A stretch of 42,415 nt of DNA from positions 5,687 through 48,101 of the forward strand of contig PMUS01000054.1 in assembly GCA_003166795.1 (NCBI GenBank). The letters are read 5' to 3'. Position 1 is the first letter of the stretch; each line of letters begins with the position of its first letter. This document shows, piece after piece, positions 31,897 to 40,687 of this stretch. Below the pieces are notes generated by a model. The model was not told where the DNA came from. It searched no databases and saw only the letters and a list, made by a program, of their open reading frames with translations. The position numbers and the translations under genes are program-made. Source of the DNA: Acidobacteriota bacterium. Lineage in GTDB: Bacteria > Acidobacteriota > Terriglobia > Acidiferrales > UBA7541.

Positions 31897-32232
31897 TCAA
31901 TTCCCAGAGGGGAAAATCATAATCTGCGGATCGAGCGTTTTGCCGTTCACGTCAATCGTGTATTCGTAGGTGCGGTGCCGCCCTGGTATCAGATCTCGAC
32001 GAACCAATCCGCTCCGGTGGTGCGTCCGATCGAATTGATCTTCGTAGAACGGTGTACCGTTCTTGAAATCAATTCGGAAATGGAATTCGGAAACCCACAT
32101 CACCTCTTCATCTTTCGTTCGATCGATCGTCACGATTCGGTCTGCCCGGGAGACGTGGGGGACTTTGTTCTCGTCGAGCGTAATCTCAATCTTCTTCACG
32201 CGTTCTTCGCTCATCGCTGGTTGGGCTGCCAT
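31897..32232 (-). CDS. Small hypothetical protein downstream of the kinase
   Basis: 111 residues, no signal peptide. Mostly beta-strand: VKKIEITLDENKVPHVSR, EVMWVSEFHFRIDFK, then RHRTYEYTIDVNGKTLDPQIMIFP. I recognise the C-terminal type (TV/IDVNGKT-DP) from uncharacterised acidobacterial proteins but know no function. The ATG at 32232 has AAAGGAGGGGCC upstream, and a Met at residue 7 is a weaker choice. It starts 19 bases after the kinase stop, so it belongs to the kinase operon and could be a substrate or partner; this is inference only. Confidence 0.6.
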   Translation of the reverse strand: MAAQPAMSEERVKKIEITLDENKVPHVSRADRIVTIDRTKDEEVMWVSEFHFRIDFKNGTPFYEDQFDRTHHRSGLVRRDLIPGRHRTYEYTIDVNGKTLDPQIMIFPSGN

Positions 32233-32251
32233 GGCCCCTCCTTTTCAGTCG

Positions 32252-34882
32252 TCATTTTGGCCGAAACAAGTCCTGGACCCGGGGGTTGCTGCGATATTGG
32301 TCGAAAATCGGTGTTTCACTCGCCAGCTTCGGCGAATAACCGGCAGCGATGGCTTTGCCCAATCGCTGCACCGCCCGGTCCTCATCTTGGAGCTGAGTGT
32401 ACACAATGGCTGCTTTGAAGTTCAAGTCAGCGTCCTGAGGACCAACCGCGAACGCCCTCTGGAGCAGATCCATCGCGCCCGGACGATCATTCACCATCGC
32501 GTGGCACACCGCCAGGATCCCCAGCGCCTCCTGGTCCCGCGGGTCCACATTCAGCCGCGGAGTGCCCAGTGAAATGCATTGCTGATAGGCGTGTTCGGCC
32601 TGCGGTTTCTTCCCCGGATTCCAGTAATACGCGTCGCCCAGGTTCCACCAGAGCTCGAAGTTTCCTCCGTCGAGCTCCAAAGACTGCTCGTAGTTGCTCG
32701 CCGCGTCATCGAACCGGTGCATGTAGAAGGACGCCGTCCCGATATTCGAGTAAGCGTTTGCTGTCGGGCGCAGGGAAATCGAATGTTTGAAAGTTTCGAT
32801 GGCCTCGGGATATTCGCCCTGTGCCAGATATGCGGCTCCCAAATTGTCGTAGCCGTGGAAACTGTCCGGCACGAGAGCCACAACCTTGCTGAACATCTCC
32901 GCCGCTCGCGTATATTGCGCTTGGCCAAAATAAAATACTCCCAGCGAATTGTATGCGCCCCAGTATTGGGGGCGCAGATCAATGGCTCTGCGGTACGTGC
33001 TTTCCGCCTCCTGCGGCTTGCCCAAGAGGGCGTAGGCATGAGCAAGTCCCGTATAGGCGTCGTCATTTGCCGGCTCGGAATCGATCGCTCGCTCGAATTC
33101 CATCACGGCTTCCTCGTAATGTCCCGTTCCCGCGGCGATCGTTCCCAGGCACTCGTGCGCGGCCGAAAGCTTCTCATCCAGATGCAAGGCCTGGTCGCAG
33201 GGCGCTCGAGTGCTTTCGATCAAGCGAACATCCCTGGTGTGGAGATATTTCTTCCAATACGCGTCGCCCAGGCTCGCGTACGCCAGCGCATATGTGGGAT
33301 CCAGTTGCAGCGCTTGCTGAAATAAATTCACGGCGGTGTCAATGTTGTCGGGTTTGTCGTAGTCCTCCAGGTAGCCTTTTCCCTGCAAGTAGAGCGTGTA
33401 GGCTCCGGGAACTTGCGTTCCGTGGGGCCGGAGTGCCTCGCGTTCCGTCGGCGGGAGCTGCAGTTGGAGCATGTCCACCGCTCCGTCAACGATCTGATCC
33501 TGCACCGCAAAAGGGTCCGATGCGGCGAGCGTTACGCTTTGCGCCCGCAGTTGCCGCCGGGTTCGGGCGTCAACCAGGGCGTAGTTCACGCGCACCAGAT
33601 CGCCCGATTTGTATACGCTGCCTTCGAGAACTAGATTCACGCCAAAATTTCGCAATGCCTGCTCGGCGGTTGTGACATGCCATTCTCGTAAATCTCGCGC
33701 AGGAACCACCAGCAGCGAACTGTCCCCGGTGAGCTCCGTGAGTTTCGTCGTCACCGTGTCGGTCAAGCCCGCCGTGAATGCCGTTTCTTCCGGGCTTCCA
33801 TCCACCGCCTGAAATTCCAGTACCGCCAGTTGCTTTTGCTTGGGGATGGTGCCGATTCGCAGCCAGGATTTAACCTGTTCCCGCGCGGACGGAATCGCCG
33901 CAAGCATCGCCAGCACGACGACCACGATCGCCGCGGGTATTCCGACGGCCGCCCAGATAATCCACTTCGACCGCGCGGGCCTCCGCCGGAAAACTTCTGC
34001 CGCCGGCGTGCGCCGAAGCGCTCGGAGATCGGTTGCCAGATCGGCGGCCGACGCGTATCGGTCAGCCGGATTCTTGGCCAGCATTTTTGCGACGATTCGG
34101 TCGAGCTCTGCGGGCACTTCCGTATTCAATTGCCGCAGGGGCGCCTGTTCCTCGTGCAGTATGCGTTCGTATGTTTCGATGAATCCTGCGCTCCGAACCC
34201 TGAAAGGGTGCCGTCCGCCGAGCGCTTCGTAAAAAACCACGCCGAGCGAAAAAATATCGGCGCGCGCGTCGGTCACTTTTTCCTGCAGCGCTTCCGGGGC
34301 CATGTAAGCAAACGTGCCCACGAATTTAGCGCTCTCCGCGGATTCCAGCGTCGTGCCGTCTTCTCGCAGCAATGTCCGCGCCAGCCCGAAGTCGAGAACT
34401 TTCAGCTCGCCCTCGGGCGTCAGCATCAGGTTTTCGGGTTTGATGTCGCGATGCTGCACGCCGCCTTTGTGAGCGGCGGCCAGCGCCGAAGCGCACTGCT
34501 CGGCAATTCCAAGGAATTCGGAGACGGAGAGTGGTTGTCCCAGCCGGCGCCGCAGCGTCTGGCCTTCGACATACTCCATCACCAGAAAAATATCGTCGCC
34601 CGATTCGAATATGTCGAAGACCGCCGCGATGTGCGGATTATTTAATCGGGAGGCGCACTCCGCTTCCTGCCAGAGGCGCCGGCGGTTGCTCTCGTTCTTG
34701 CGGATCGCCGGAGCGATTCGTTTCAGCGCCACCAGCCGCTTCAGCCGCGTATCTTCCGCGCGATATACCTCTCCCATGCCGCCCGCGCCCAGCAGATTGC
34801 AAATCACGAAGCGGCCTTCAATAGTTCCGCTGAGCTCGCCAGAGGGTGGCGATGAATTTGGCTGCATTCGTGGTTCAGCCAT
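32252..34882 (-). CDS. Membrane Ser/Thr protein kinase with FlgO/TolB-like domain and TPR array
   Basis: 876 residues. N-terminal kinase: LLGAGGMGEVYRAED (P-loop), K54, H144-R-D146, K148/N151 and D164-F-G; all catalytic residues are in place. One membrane helix (307-330) follows. The outer part begins LAVLEFQAVDG and looks like the FlgO/TolB-N-type domain (about 345-480), then a long TPR array (about 500-850). This kinase-TM-sensor-TPR build is common in Acidobacteriota. It likely phosphorylates cytosolic proteins in response to an envelope signal. No ribosome site is clear before the ATG at 34882. The next gene, a small beta protein, follows in the same operon. Confidence 0.92.
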   Translation of the reverse strand: MAEPRMQPNSSPPSGELSGTIEGRFVICNLLGAGGMGEVYRAEDTRLKRLVALKRIAPAIRKNESNRRRLWQEAECASRLNNPHIAAVFDIFESGDDIFLVMEYVEGQTLRRRLGQPLSVSEFLGIAEQCASALAAAHKGGVQHRDIKPENLMLTPEGELKVLDFGLARTLLREDGTTLESAESAKFVGTFAYMAPEALQEKVTDARADIFSLGVVFYEALGGRHPFRVRSAGFIETYERILHEEQAPLRQLNTEVPAELDRIVAKMLAKNPADRYASAADLATDLRALRRTPAAEVFRRRPARSKWIIWAAVGIPAAIVVVVLAMLAAIPSAREQVKSWLRIGTIPKQKQLAVLEFQAVDGSPEETAFTAGLTDTVTTKLTELTGDSSLLVVPARDLREWHVTTAEQALRNFGVNLVLEGSVYKSGDLVRVNYALVDARTRRQLRAQSVTLAASDPFAVQDQIVDGAVDMLQLQLPPTEREALRPHGTQVPGAYTLYLQGKGYLEDYDKPDNIDTAVNLFQQALQLDPTYALAYASLGDAYWKKYLHTRDVRLIESTRAPCDQALHLDEKLSAAHECLGTIAAGTGHYEEAVMEFERAIDSEPANDDAYTGLAHAYALLGKPQEAESTYRRAIDLRPQYWGAYNSLGVFYFGQAQYTRAAEMFSKVVALVPDSFHGYDNLGAAYLAQGEYPEAIETFKHSISLRPTANAYSNIGTASFYMHRFDDAASNYEQSLELDGGNFELWWNLGDAYYWNPGKKPQAEHAYQQCISLGTPRLNVDPRDQEALGILAVCHAMVNDRPGAMDLLQRAFAVGPQDADLNFKAAIVYTQLQDEDRAVQRLGKAIAAGYSPKLASETPIFDQYRSNPRVQDLFRPK

Positions 34883-34961
34883 CGGGAGTTACTCGCTTGT
34901 AACCAGACGATATGCCGCTCATCCGCGCGTGTCAATCGCCGCAGTTCAAACCCGCGACGAA

Positions 34962-35155
34962 CGCCCGGCGAAAACCCTCGGCGCGACGCCGCCCATCCGT
35001 CTCGCCGTCGCAGTTTCTTCGTAGGGGCGTAGCACCGCTACGCCCGGCGCAAACACCTGGCGAGATGCTGCCCATCCGCCGCGCCGTCGCAGTTTCTTCG
35101 TAGGGGCGCAGCATGCTGCGCCCGGCGCAGATGCTTGGTGAGGCGCTGCCCATCC
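34962..35155. repeat. Three tandem 79-base palindromic repeat units
   Basis: Unit starts at 34962 (partial), 35021 and 35100. Each has GTAGGGGCG-YAGC-n-GC-TACGCCCGG (stem) and ends GCCCATCC. The 22-base linkers (34999-35020, 35078-35099) share CGCCGTCGCAGTTTCTTC. The period is exactly 79 for the two aligned intervals. Confidence 0.8.
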
Positions 35156-35173
35156 ATCTCATTCCTCTTTGCC

Positions 35174-35212
35174 TGTCATTCCGAGGAGCGAAGCGACGAG
35201 GAATCTCTCTTC
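35174..35212. repeat. TGTCATTCCGAGG-type dispersed repeat
   Basis: TGTCATTCCGAGGAGCGAAG followed by CGACGAGGAATCTCTCTTC is a diverged relative of the edges of the element at 23440-23533 (TGTCATTCTGAGCG and GAAGAATCTCTCTTC). Its outer bases ATTCC/GGAAT are inverted. Confidence 0.6.
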
Positions 35213-35546
35213 CAGCGCAGCAACAGAAATCCGCGCTTCGCTAACACAATTTTAATCTGCTCTCTTCAATCAAATTCCGCCCCTTAAGCCCCCGCAAATC
35301 TTCGCCGTACGCAGATATCATCGCCTTCAATCACACCGATTCGTATTTTGAGTTTGCTGTTTTCGGCCTCATTCCGCAAACTGTCTAAGACTTTAAAGTG
35401 TAGTTAGCTTCATCTGCTTTCCACGTGGAGACGGGCTTTCCCATCGCTTGTGCAGGCGGTGGCGCTGTGGGCTCAATTTGGATCTCGGCTGAGATTCCGA
35501 CGAAGCCCCATGGCCGTTGCAGGTCCATTTGAAAAGGAGATGAAAA

Positions 35547-36371
35547 ATGTCGCCAATTTATGAAGGTGCAATTCAGCAACGCAATTTAGGTTCGAGCCCG
35601 AAGCCTTTACGTACCCTCCCGACTTCGCCTCCGGTCGTACCCAATTCGCGCGGCATGTTCACCAGCACGATCATCGAAGAAGACGCCCAATCTCGCGGCA
35701 AACGCGCGGTGCAAGCCGGCGTCGCGCTTGCGATGCAGGTCGCAATCGTCGTCGCTCTTTTAATCGTTCCGCTATTCGTAACGCAGGCGATCGATCTCCA
35801 TCAGTATGAGAAAACTCTTTTGGTGGCGCCGCTTCCGCCCGCCGCTCCGTCTCCTCCCGCGGTTCACGCCCAGGCGGTTGTTCCCAAGCAAACTTTTCTG
35901 CACCCGCTGCTCACCGCGCCCACGATTATTCCCAAGAAAATTGTCGAAACCGCTTCGGACATGGGCGCCTCGGCTCCTTCAATTTCGGACATGGCGGGAG
36001 GCGTAGCCGGCGGAACGGGTGATGTTCTCGGAGGTTCGCTTGGCGGACCGCCTCCTCCACCGCCCGCCGCCCTCAGACCCAAGGGACCCGTCCGCATCAG
36101 CACGGGCATGAAGGAGCCGCGTCTTATCTTTGCTCCGCCGGTTGTGTATTCGCCAATCGCGCGACAGGCGCACATCGAGGGCACTGTCATCCTTGACGCA
36201 ATCATTGACGAGCAGGGCAACGTCACGCAGGTGCGTGCGATCAGCGGGCCCCCATTGCTCTTTTCCTCGGCGCTGAAAGCGGTGTCAGAGAGAAAATACG
36301 CGCCAACGATTTTGGATGGCCAGCCGGTTGCCATCCGGCTCAACGTCACCGTCGAATTCCACTTGTCCTGA
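35547..36371 (+). CDS. TonB-like energy transducer
   Basis: 274 residues. A cytoplasmic N-terminus of about 55 residues precedes one membrane helix (57-78, LAMQVAIVVALLIVPLFV). A long Pro/Ala linker with GGPPPPPPAALRPKGP spans the periplasm, and the C-terminal domain (about 195-274) has VYSPIARQAHIEGTVILDAIIDEQGNVTQVRAISG, the usual TonB pattern (YP-xA-x-x-x-x-x-G-x-V). It couples the proton gradient to outer membrane receptors. The ribosome site is near ideal (AAAAGGAGATGAAAA before ATG). No ExbB/ExbD gene is beside it in this window. Confidence 0.88.
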   Translation: MSPIYEGAIQQRNLGSSPKPLRTLPTSPPVVPNSRGMFTSTIIEEDAQSRGKRAVQAGVALAMQVAIVVALLIVPLFVTQAIDLHQYEKTLLVAPLPPAAPSPPAVHAQAVVPKQTFLHPLLTAPTIIPKKIVETASDMGASAPSISDMAGGVAGGTGDVLGGSLGGPPPPPPAALRPKGPVRISTGMKEPRLIFAPPVVYSPIARQAHIEGTVILDAIIDEQGNVTQVRAISGPPLLFSSALKAVSERKYAPTILDGQPVAIRLNVTVEFHLS

Positions 36372-36401
36372 TCTTCAGCCGCTGTGCAGCTTCCCGCGCT
36401 A

Positions 36402-36449
36402 CTTGAATTGTGCGAGGAAGCTGCGCAGCGCCGATACGCATTCTTCCGG
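36402..36449 (-). pseudogene. Remnant of the alpha/beta-hydrolase 3' end
   Basis: It codes PEECVSALRSFLAQFK then stop, against PEECVSALRSFLAQFV in the intact gene downstream on the same strand (36696-36743). The rest of the gene copy is missing. It may be a broken tandem duplicate or a repeat-linked copy. Confidence 0.45.
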
Positions 36450-36591
36450 TTGGGGTCGCCCGGGCGTGCTGCATCCGCGCGCCAATCGAATCCGCATGGT
36501 CAAACGCTGGGGAAAGGCAGGGCGGCCGCAAGCTCCAACACTCCGCATGAGTAAAGGCTGCCGCACAACGTCGCGGATAACGGCCTTGTGG

Positions 36592-36611
36592 GTCGCGGCT
36601 TTAGCGGCGAC
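36592..36611. repeat. REP-like palindrome, diverged copy
   Basis: GTCGCGGCT-tt-AGCGGCGAC with one mismatch between arms. It is followed by ACAAAACGCGGCGCGCGCAG and a GCCGTCCATTGCGC run that also follows the copy at 39694. Confidence 0.55.
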
Positions 36612-36692
36612 ACAAAACGCGGCGCGCGCAGCGCCGTCCATTGCGCTGGTTCACCCGCAACAGGTTTTCTCTTTAGCTGCCGCGTCGCCCAC

Positions 36693-37511
36693 TCAGACGA
36701 ACTGCGCCAGGAAGCTGCGCAACGCAGAGACGCATTCTTCCGGCCGGTCAATATAGATCTCGTGTCCTTCGCCCGCGATGCGCACCAGGTCGGCGCGCGG
36801 CAGCGTTGCGGCAATCCGCTCCTGCTCCGACATCGGCGTGGCGGCGCTTCTCGTCGGCGCAAGCACGAGCGCCGGCACTTTCACCTCGGCCAGCAGCGGC
36901 GTGACGTCCGTCGTGGAAACCACGCGGCTGTATCCGGCCAGCGACTCGGCCCGTGCGCGCGCGAATTGCTGAATCGACCATTCCGTCCGCGCCGCATCGC
37001 CGCGCGGCGCCGTTCCCGGCTGCGACAGCAGCTTGCGCGCCCAGCCCTCCGATCCCATCTCCATCAGCGCGCCCTGCCACGTGTCGTGCCCCAGCGCGAG
37101 AAACTTCTGCTCCGCCGGACCAATCGTCGTCGGCGTGCCACACAACGTCAGTGACCGCACCCGCACAGGATGCGTGGCCGCGAATCCGATGGCGAGCATG
37201 CCGCCCGTGGATTCTCCCAGCAGATGAACGTCCTTCAGATCGAGCGCATCGCAGAACCCGGAAAAATCCCGCACGAGTCCATCGAAGGACCATGGATCGC
37301 TCGCGCCCGGATCGCCCGAGCCGCCATGCCCGCGCAAATCGCGCCGGACCACACGGTAGTCGCCCGCCAGCATCGGCACCCACTGCCGCCAGAATTGCGA
37401 CGTCCGCCCAAACCCGTGCTGGATCAGGATCGTTTGCCGCGGCTTCCACGGCTCGGTGAAATCGTCATCCTCGTAGTAGGTGACGTACCCGTTGATTTTA
37501 ATTTCAGGCAT
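36693..37511 (-). CDS. Alpha/beta hydrolase
   Basis: 272 residues of the alpha/beta hydrolase fold: oxyanion region ILIQHGFGRTSQFWRQW, nucleophile elbow HLLGESTGGMLAIGF with S101, and catalytic His in AGEGHEIYIDRPEE. The acid position reads VPALVLAPTRSAATP, with no obvious Asp after the strand, so the triad acid is uncertain. The start is ATG at 37511; a GTG two codons upstream has AGGA four bases before it and is equally possible. The substrate is unknown; esters or lactones are typical. A 48-base copy of its 3' end lies beyond its stop (36402-36449). Confidence 0.82.
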   Translation of the reverse strand: MPEIKINGYVTYYEDDDFTEPWKPRQTILIQHGFGRTSQFWRQWVPMLAGDYRVVRRDLRGHGGSGDPGASDPWSFDGLVRDFSGFCDALDLKDVHLLGESTGGMLAIGFAATHPVRVRSLTLCGTPTTIGPAEQKFLALGHDTWQGALMEMGSEGWARKLLSQPGTAPRGDAARTEWSIQQFARARAESLAGYSRVVSTTDVTPLLAEVKVPALVLAPTRSAATPMSEQERIAATLPRADLVRIAGEGHEIYIDRPEECVSALRSFLAQFV

Positions 37512-37552
37512 CTCCACACAATCCTAACGTTCTGCGGTCGCGTTTTGCTGTC

Positions 37553-37608
37553 GTAGGGGCGCAGCGTGCTGCGCCCGGCGCAGCTGCTGGGCAGCGCGCC
37601 GCCCATCC
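37553..37608. repeat. Single copy of the 79-base-array palindromic repeat
   Basis: GTAGGGGCGCAGCGTGCTGC then GCCCGGCGCAG and an end GCCGCCCATCC. It is the same unit as at 31783 and 35021, here alone, before the divergent or overlapping gene ends. Confidence 0.75.
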
Positions 37609-37685
37609 ACCTCGTTTGCCGCCCGCCAACGGTGTTCGTACCGTCGGCGTCTCGCCGGCTCTTTGCCCTTATGTCTCGCTACGAC

Positions 37686-38303
37686 CTACGGCTTCGGCGC
37701 CGCCGGTGCTGCAGCCGCTGGAGCAGCCGCGGCCCGCGGAGGAAGATCGTCGAAAATTTCGCGCGAATAGAATCTCCAATGTCCGTCCTCGCGCTTCAGC
37801 GTGTCCTCATAATGCCCGGCGCCTTCCACCACGGACTTGCAGTCCGTCGTGCCGATGGTTTCCCAGTAGGCCTGATCCGTAGCTGTGTCTCCGTCAATCT
37901 GCAGCGTCAGGTTCGTCACCACGTGCATGAATCTGTGCACGCCCGGTACAAGCGGACATGGCGAAGGGGTCGCCGGCGCAGCTGGAGGCTGCGCGAACGG
38001 CGCCGTGGCGAAAAATTTCTGAATCGCCGCGGGCCCCGTCTCCTTCGTCTTTCCGCCGTTCATGATCAGCGTGCCGTCCTTGGTAAACAGTGCCGCGTAC
38101 GCCTTCCAATCGGTCGCGTCCAGCGCCCTCGGATAATCGCCCATCAGCAGCTGCTCGATCGCCTGGCGATCTTCCACTTTGCGCAGCCGCGCCGCCGAAT
38201 CCTCGCCCTTCGTCTGGCCGAGCGCGCTGCCAACCGTCGCCAGACTCGCTACCGCCAAAGCAGCCAGCCCAATGATTCGCCCGCGTGTCCATCTCCGGTT
38301 CAT
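37686..38303 (-). CDS. Secreted SnoaL-like protein
   Basis: 205 residues. A signal peptide ([20 protein letters not shown]) is followed by a SnoaL-4-like domain: [48 protein letters not shown] and a hydrophobic C-terminal strand block ending [13 protein letters not shown]. The mature C-terminus is Ala/Pro rich. The ATG at 38303 has AGGAGG five bases upstream. The frame is open upstream through the opposite-strand esterase gene, but that part is a shadow. It is divergent from that esterase by 150 bases, so a common regulation is possible. The function is unknown. Confidence 0.8.
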   Translation of the reverse strand: MNRRWTRGRIIGLAALAVASLATVGSALGQTKGEDSAARLRKVEDRQAIEQLLMGDYPRALDATDWKAYAALFTKDGTLIMNGGKTKETGPAAIQKFFATAPFAQPPAAPATPSPCPLVPGVHRFMHVVTNLTLQIDGDTATDQAYWETIGTTDCKSVVEGAGHYEDTLKREDGHWRFYSREIFDDLPPRAAAAPAAAAPAAPKP

Positions 38304-38453
38304 GAGGTGCCTCCTGTGCTTGAATTCGTAGCGCCGCGCGACAGGAGGATACTCCAAACCGGGAAGAATCGGTTGCTGTTCCGGGAAAATGTTAGTCGCT
38401 ATCAAAAACGCGGCATCGGGTATAAGATGCGCCCCAATGAAGGAGGAACTCAC

Positions 38454-39548
38454 ATGCTCGCGGAAAATTACGTGAAGGCCTGCCGAAATGTGGCCAGAGT
38501 GCTCGCGATCGTCGGCGCCGTGGCGGCGTTCATGGGATACGCTCGCGCCCAGCAACAATTCGTGCAGTTTGCCGGCGCGCCGTGTGCGACGCCTCCCGTG
38601 CTGCACTGTCCCGACACGGACTGCACCGCGGATCGCGAAATCAACCAGGGCCCCGTCGTCGAGATGAAAACTCGCCGCACGTATTTCCTCGATTATCCGT
38701 GCGATCTGAAGCCGGACGAAAAAGTCACGTTCATCCTCAGCATTCACGGCGCCGGGTCGTACGGCAATTGGCAGCGCCACTATTTTCCGCTGCTCGATTA
38801 CGTGGACAAATACCGCCTGGTCGTCGCCACGCCGAATTCCCCGACGCACATCTGGTCCGCGGCCGACGATGAATACCTGCAGAACATCGTCAGCTCCATC
38901 GTGGACCAGCTCGGCAAGCAGAACGTCAAATCTTTCTGGCTGGTCGGCCACTCGCAGGGCGGCATGACTTCCAACCGCCTCGTCCGCACGGATTTCTTTG
39001 CGAGCCGAGTTGACGGCTGGCTCAGCCTTTCCGGCGGCCGCCTGGGACCGCAGCCTCCGATTCCGGCGAGCTTCTTCAACGCAGCGCGTCCCGCCGCCGC
39101 GCCGGCCCCTGGCGCGCCTCCGCCTCCGAACGCCGCAAGTCTCGCCGCAATGATGGCTCCATTGCGCGATCCTCCCGCCGCCGATTTTTCGTTCATCTTC
39201 GAGACGGGCGAACATGAGCTCGGCGGCGTGCCTCTGCCCGCCGATTCGCCCTGGGCCGCGAAATACGGCTGCGGCGCGCGCGCCCACGTCGCGGATATCA
39301 CCGACACAAAAGCCGGCTACGTGTACGACCCAACCCGCCAGAATCCCGGCTCCGATTCTTGGGGACATTTGCCCCGGCCCGGCACCGCCGACGTCATGCA
39401 ATATCCGGACTGCAAGGACGGCCGCGTCGTCGCCGACGTCATCCGCGCCGGCAAGGGCCACACCGAAGGCCTCGAGCCGAAAATTACCGAAGAGCTGGTA
39501 CAGCTGATGGTCTCGGCCAAAGGCGGCAAAATCCAGCAAGCCCCGTAA
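38454..39548 (+). CDS. Secreted alpha/beta hydrolase, feruloyl esterase / PHB depolymerase-like
   Basis: 364 residues with a signal peptide ([17 protein letters not shown]). Near residue 90-100 is [16 protein letters not shown], the oxyanion loop of LpqC-type secreted hydrolases; the nucleophile is S167 in [14 protein letters not shown]. An early Cys-rich segment ([16 protein letters not shown]) suggests disulfides. A Pro/Ala-rich insert (about 205-225, [14 protein letters not shown]) breaks the domain. The final His could lie in [10 protein letters not shown]. It probably cuts an ester in plant polymer or polyhydroxyalkanoate debris outside the membrane; the true substrate is unknown. AAGGAGGAACTCAC precedes the ATG. 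Confidence 0.8.
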   Translation: MLAENYVKACRNVARVLAIVGAVAAFMGYARAQQQFVQFAGAPCATPPVLHCPDTDCTADREINQGPVVEMKTRRTYFLDYPCDLKPDEKVTFILSIHGAGSYGNWQRHYFPLLDYVDKYRLVVATPNSPTHIWSAADDEYLQNIVSSIVDQLGKQNVKSFWLVGHSQGGMTSNRLVRTDFFASRVDGWLSLSGGRLGPQPPIPASFFNAARPAAAPAPGAPPPPNAASLAAMMAPLRDPPAADFSFIFETGEHELGGVPLPADSPWAAKYGCGARAHVADITDTKAGYVYDPTRQNPGSDSWGHLPRPGTADVMQYPDCKDGRVVADVIRAGKGHTEGLEPKITEELVQLMVSAKGGKIQQAP

Positions 39549-39862
39549 TTCGCATTTGCTCTTGTAGCAGCGCCTTCAGCCACGCGCAGTTGCTTTCGAT
39601 TCGGCCGGGAGCCCCATCCTCGTTTTGTGAGGGTGGGGTCCTTGACGTTTCATCGGTTTCGTGGCGGCCGCCTTCAGGCGGGCGCCTTAGGGGGTCGGAG
39701 CTTCAGCTCCGACAACAAAATCGTGCGCGCAGCGCCTGCCATTGCGCAGCCTCTATCGCGGCATGTACTCGCCTCACGGCCCGCCGGCGCGCACCGATCG
39801 CGCACCCCGGCCGTGTCGGTGGAGTACAATCTTCCGTCGGCTAAATTCTCTCGGGAGGCCTA
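39549..39862. other. Intergenic region with three hairpins
   Basis: 314 bases between the esterase and the next SDR. It holds CCCCATCCTC/GAGGGTGGGG (39612-39638), GGCGGCCGCC/GGCGGGCGCC (about 39663-39686) and GTCGGAGCT/AGCTCCGAC (39694-39713). The first can also end the esterase transcript. The remainder holds TACAAT about 35 bases before the SDR start, which is a weak -10 candidate. Confidence 0.55.
39612..39713. repeat. Cluster of REP-like palindromes
   Basis: Three hairpins in tandem; the last (39694-39713) is GTCGGAGCT-tc-AGCTCCGAC and is followed by ACAAAATCGTGCGCGCAGCG and CCTGCCATTGCGC, which recurs at 36612-36646 in a close form. Confidence 0.65.
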
Positions 39863-40567
39863 ATGAACTTGCGAAACGCGGTGGCGTTGATCACGGGCGG
39901 CAGCAGCGGCATCGGACGCGCCATCGCCCAGTCTCTGGCGGCCAGCGGAGCGCGCGTCGCCATCACCGGACGCGACGACCGCCGCCTCGCGGACACCGCC
40001 AGCTCCCTGGGCGTGCACGCAATCCACGCGGACGTCACCAAGGAAGCCGACGTCGAGCGCACCTACCGCGAAGTCCTCCAGAAATTCGGCGACCTCGATA
40101 TTCTCGTCAATAACGCTGGCTTCGGCGTTTTCAAAAATCTCGTGGATTTCGACCTCGCCAGCTTCGAAGCTGTCTTCGCCACCAACGTCACGGGAGCGAT
40201 GCTCATGGCCCGCGGCGCGGCCAGGCACTTCATCGCGCGCCAGCGCGGCAACATCGTCAACATCTCCTCGACCGCCGGCCTCACCGGCGCCGCAAACGGC
40301 ACCGCGTACTACGCCAGCAAGTTCGCTCTTCGCGGCATGACGGAATGCTGGCGCGCCGAGCTCCGCAAGCACAATGTCCGCGTCATGCTCGTCAATCCCA
40401 GCGAAGTCCTCACCAATTTCTCCGTCGTCGCCGGCTTCGAGCAAAAGGAAAATCCCACCAAGCTCCGCGCCGAGGACATCGCCCACATGGTCAAAGCCAT
40501 CCTCGAAATGGACGACCGCGGCTTCACCCCCGAGCTCTCCATTTTCGCTACCAATCCAAAGAACTGA
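39863..40567 (+). CDS. Short-chain dehydrogenase/reductase
   Basis: 234 residues. SDR features: ITGGSSGIGRAIA (about 10-22), NNAGFGV, NISSTAGLTGA with the catalytic Ser, and AYYASKFAL with the Y-x-x-x-K. GRDDRR after the second strand favours NADP(H). The product could be a 3-oxoacyl reductase-type enzyme or another oxidoreductase; the substrate is unknown. The ATG at 39863 has TCGGGAGGCCTA upstream, a good ribosome site. It stands alone between a hairpin cluster and the ArsR operon. Confidence 0.9.
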   Translation: MNLRNAVALITGGSSGIGRAIAQSLAASGARVAITGRDDRRLADTASSLGVHAIHADVTKEADVERTYREVLQKFGDLDILVNNAGFGVFKNLVDFDLASFEAVFATNVTGAMLMARGAARHFIARQRGNIVNISSTAGLTGAANGTAYYASKFALRGMTECWRAELRKHNVRVMLVNPSEVLTNFSVVAGFEQKENPTKLRAEDIAHMVKAILEMDDRGFTPELSIFATNPKN

Positions 40568-40687
40568 ACGCTGGCCCTACCGGGCAGCTGCCATTATTTC
40601 CGAGTAACCCGTCACTTGGGATAAACCCGTTCCGAGCGGCACGCAGCAGGGGCGGGACGGCGGCGAAAAGGCCGCTAAAAAAAGTGC

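Larger units (their letters stand above)
34883..35546. other. Long intergenic region with repeat arrays
   Basis: 664 bases without a credible gene between the divergent kinase and tonB genes. It holds three 79-base tandem units (34962-35155), a TGTCATTCCGAGG-type repeat (35174-35212) and, further right, AT-richer sequence with no clear promoter boxes. The frames open here (for example 34932-35162 on the minus strand) run through the repeats and are not genes. Confidence 0.7.
36372..36692. other. Intergenic region with a hydrolase 3'-end remnant and a REP palindrome
   Basis: 321 bases. On the minus strand, 36402-36449 repeats the last codons of the hydrolase at 36693 (39 of 48 bases identical, PEECVSALRSFLAQF preserved). 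GTCGCGGCT-tt-AGCGGCGAC lies at 36592-36611. I see no intact gene; the open frames in this stretch are remnant or shadow. Confidence 0.6.

Noticed and set aside
34962..35155. Three regular repeats as a CRISPR array
   Set aside because: Units are 56-57 bases with internal dyad symmetry, and the 22-base linkers are also conserved, unlike unique spacers. No cas genes are in the window.
34932..35162. Small minus-strand frames with repeated SPSICAGRS-like segments (also at 31526-31846 and 37424-37606)
   Set aside because: They are read from the 79-base repeats, which keep frames open by chance. No ribosome sites and no other support.
38304..39539. Long minus-strand frame upstream of the secreted SnoaL-like gene
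   Set aside because: It is the mirror of the secreted esterase, which has a ribosome site, signal peptide and GHSQGG. Only the part from 38303 down is coding on the minus strand.
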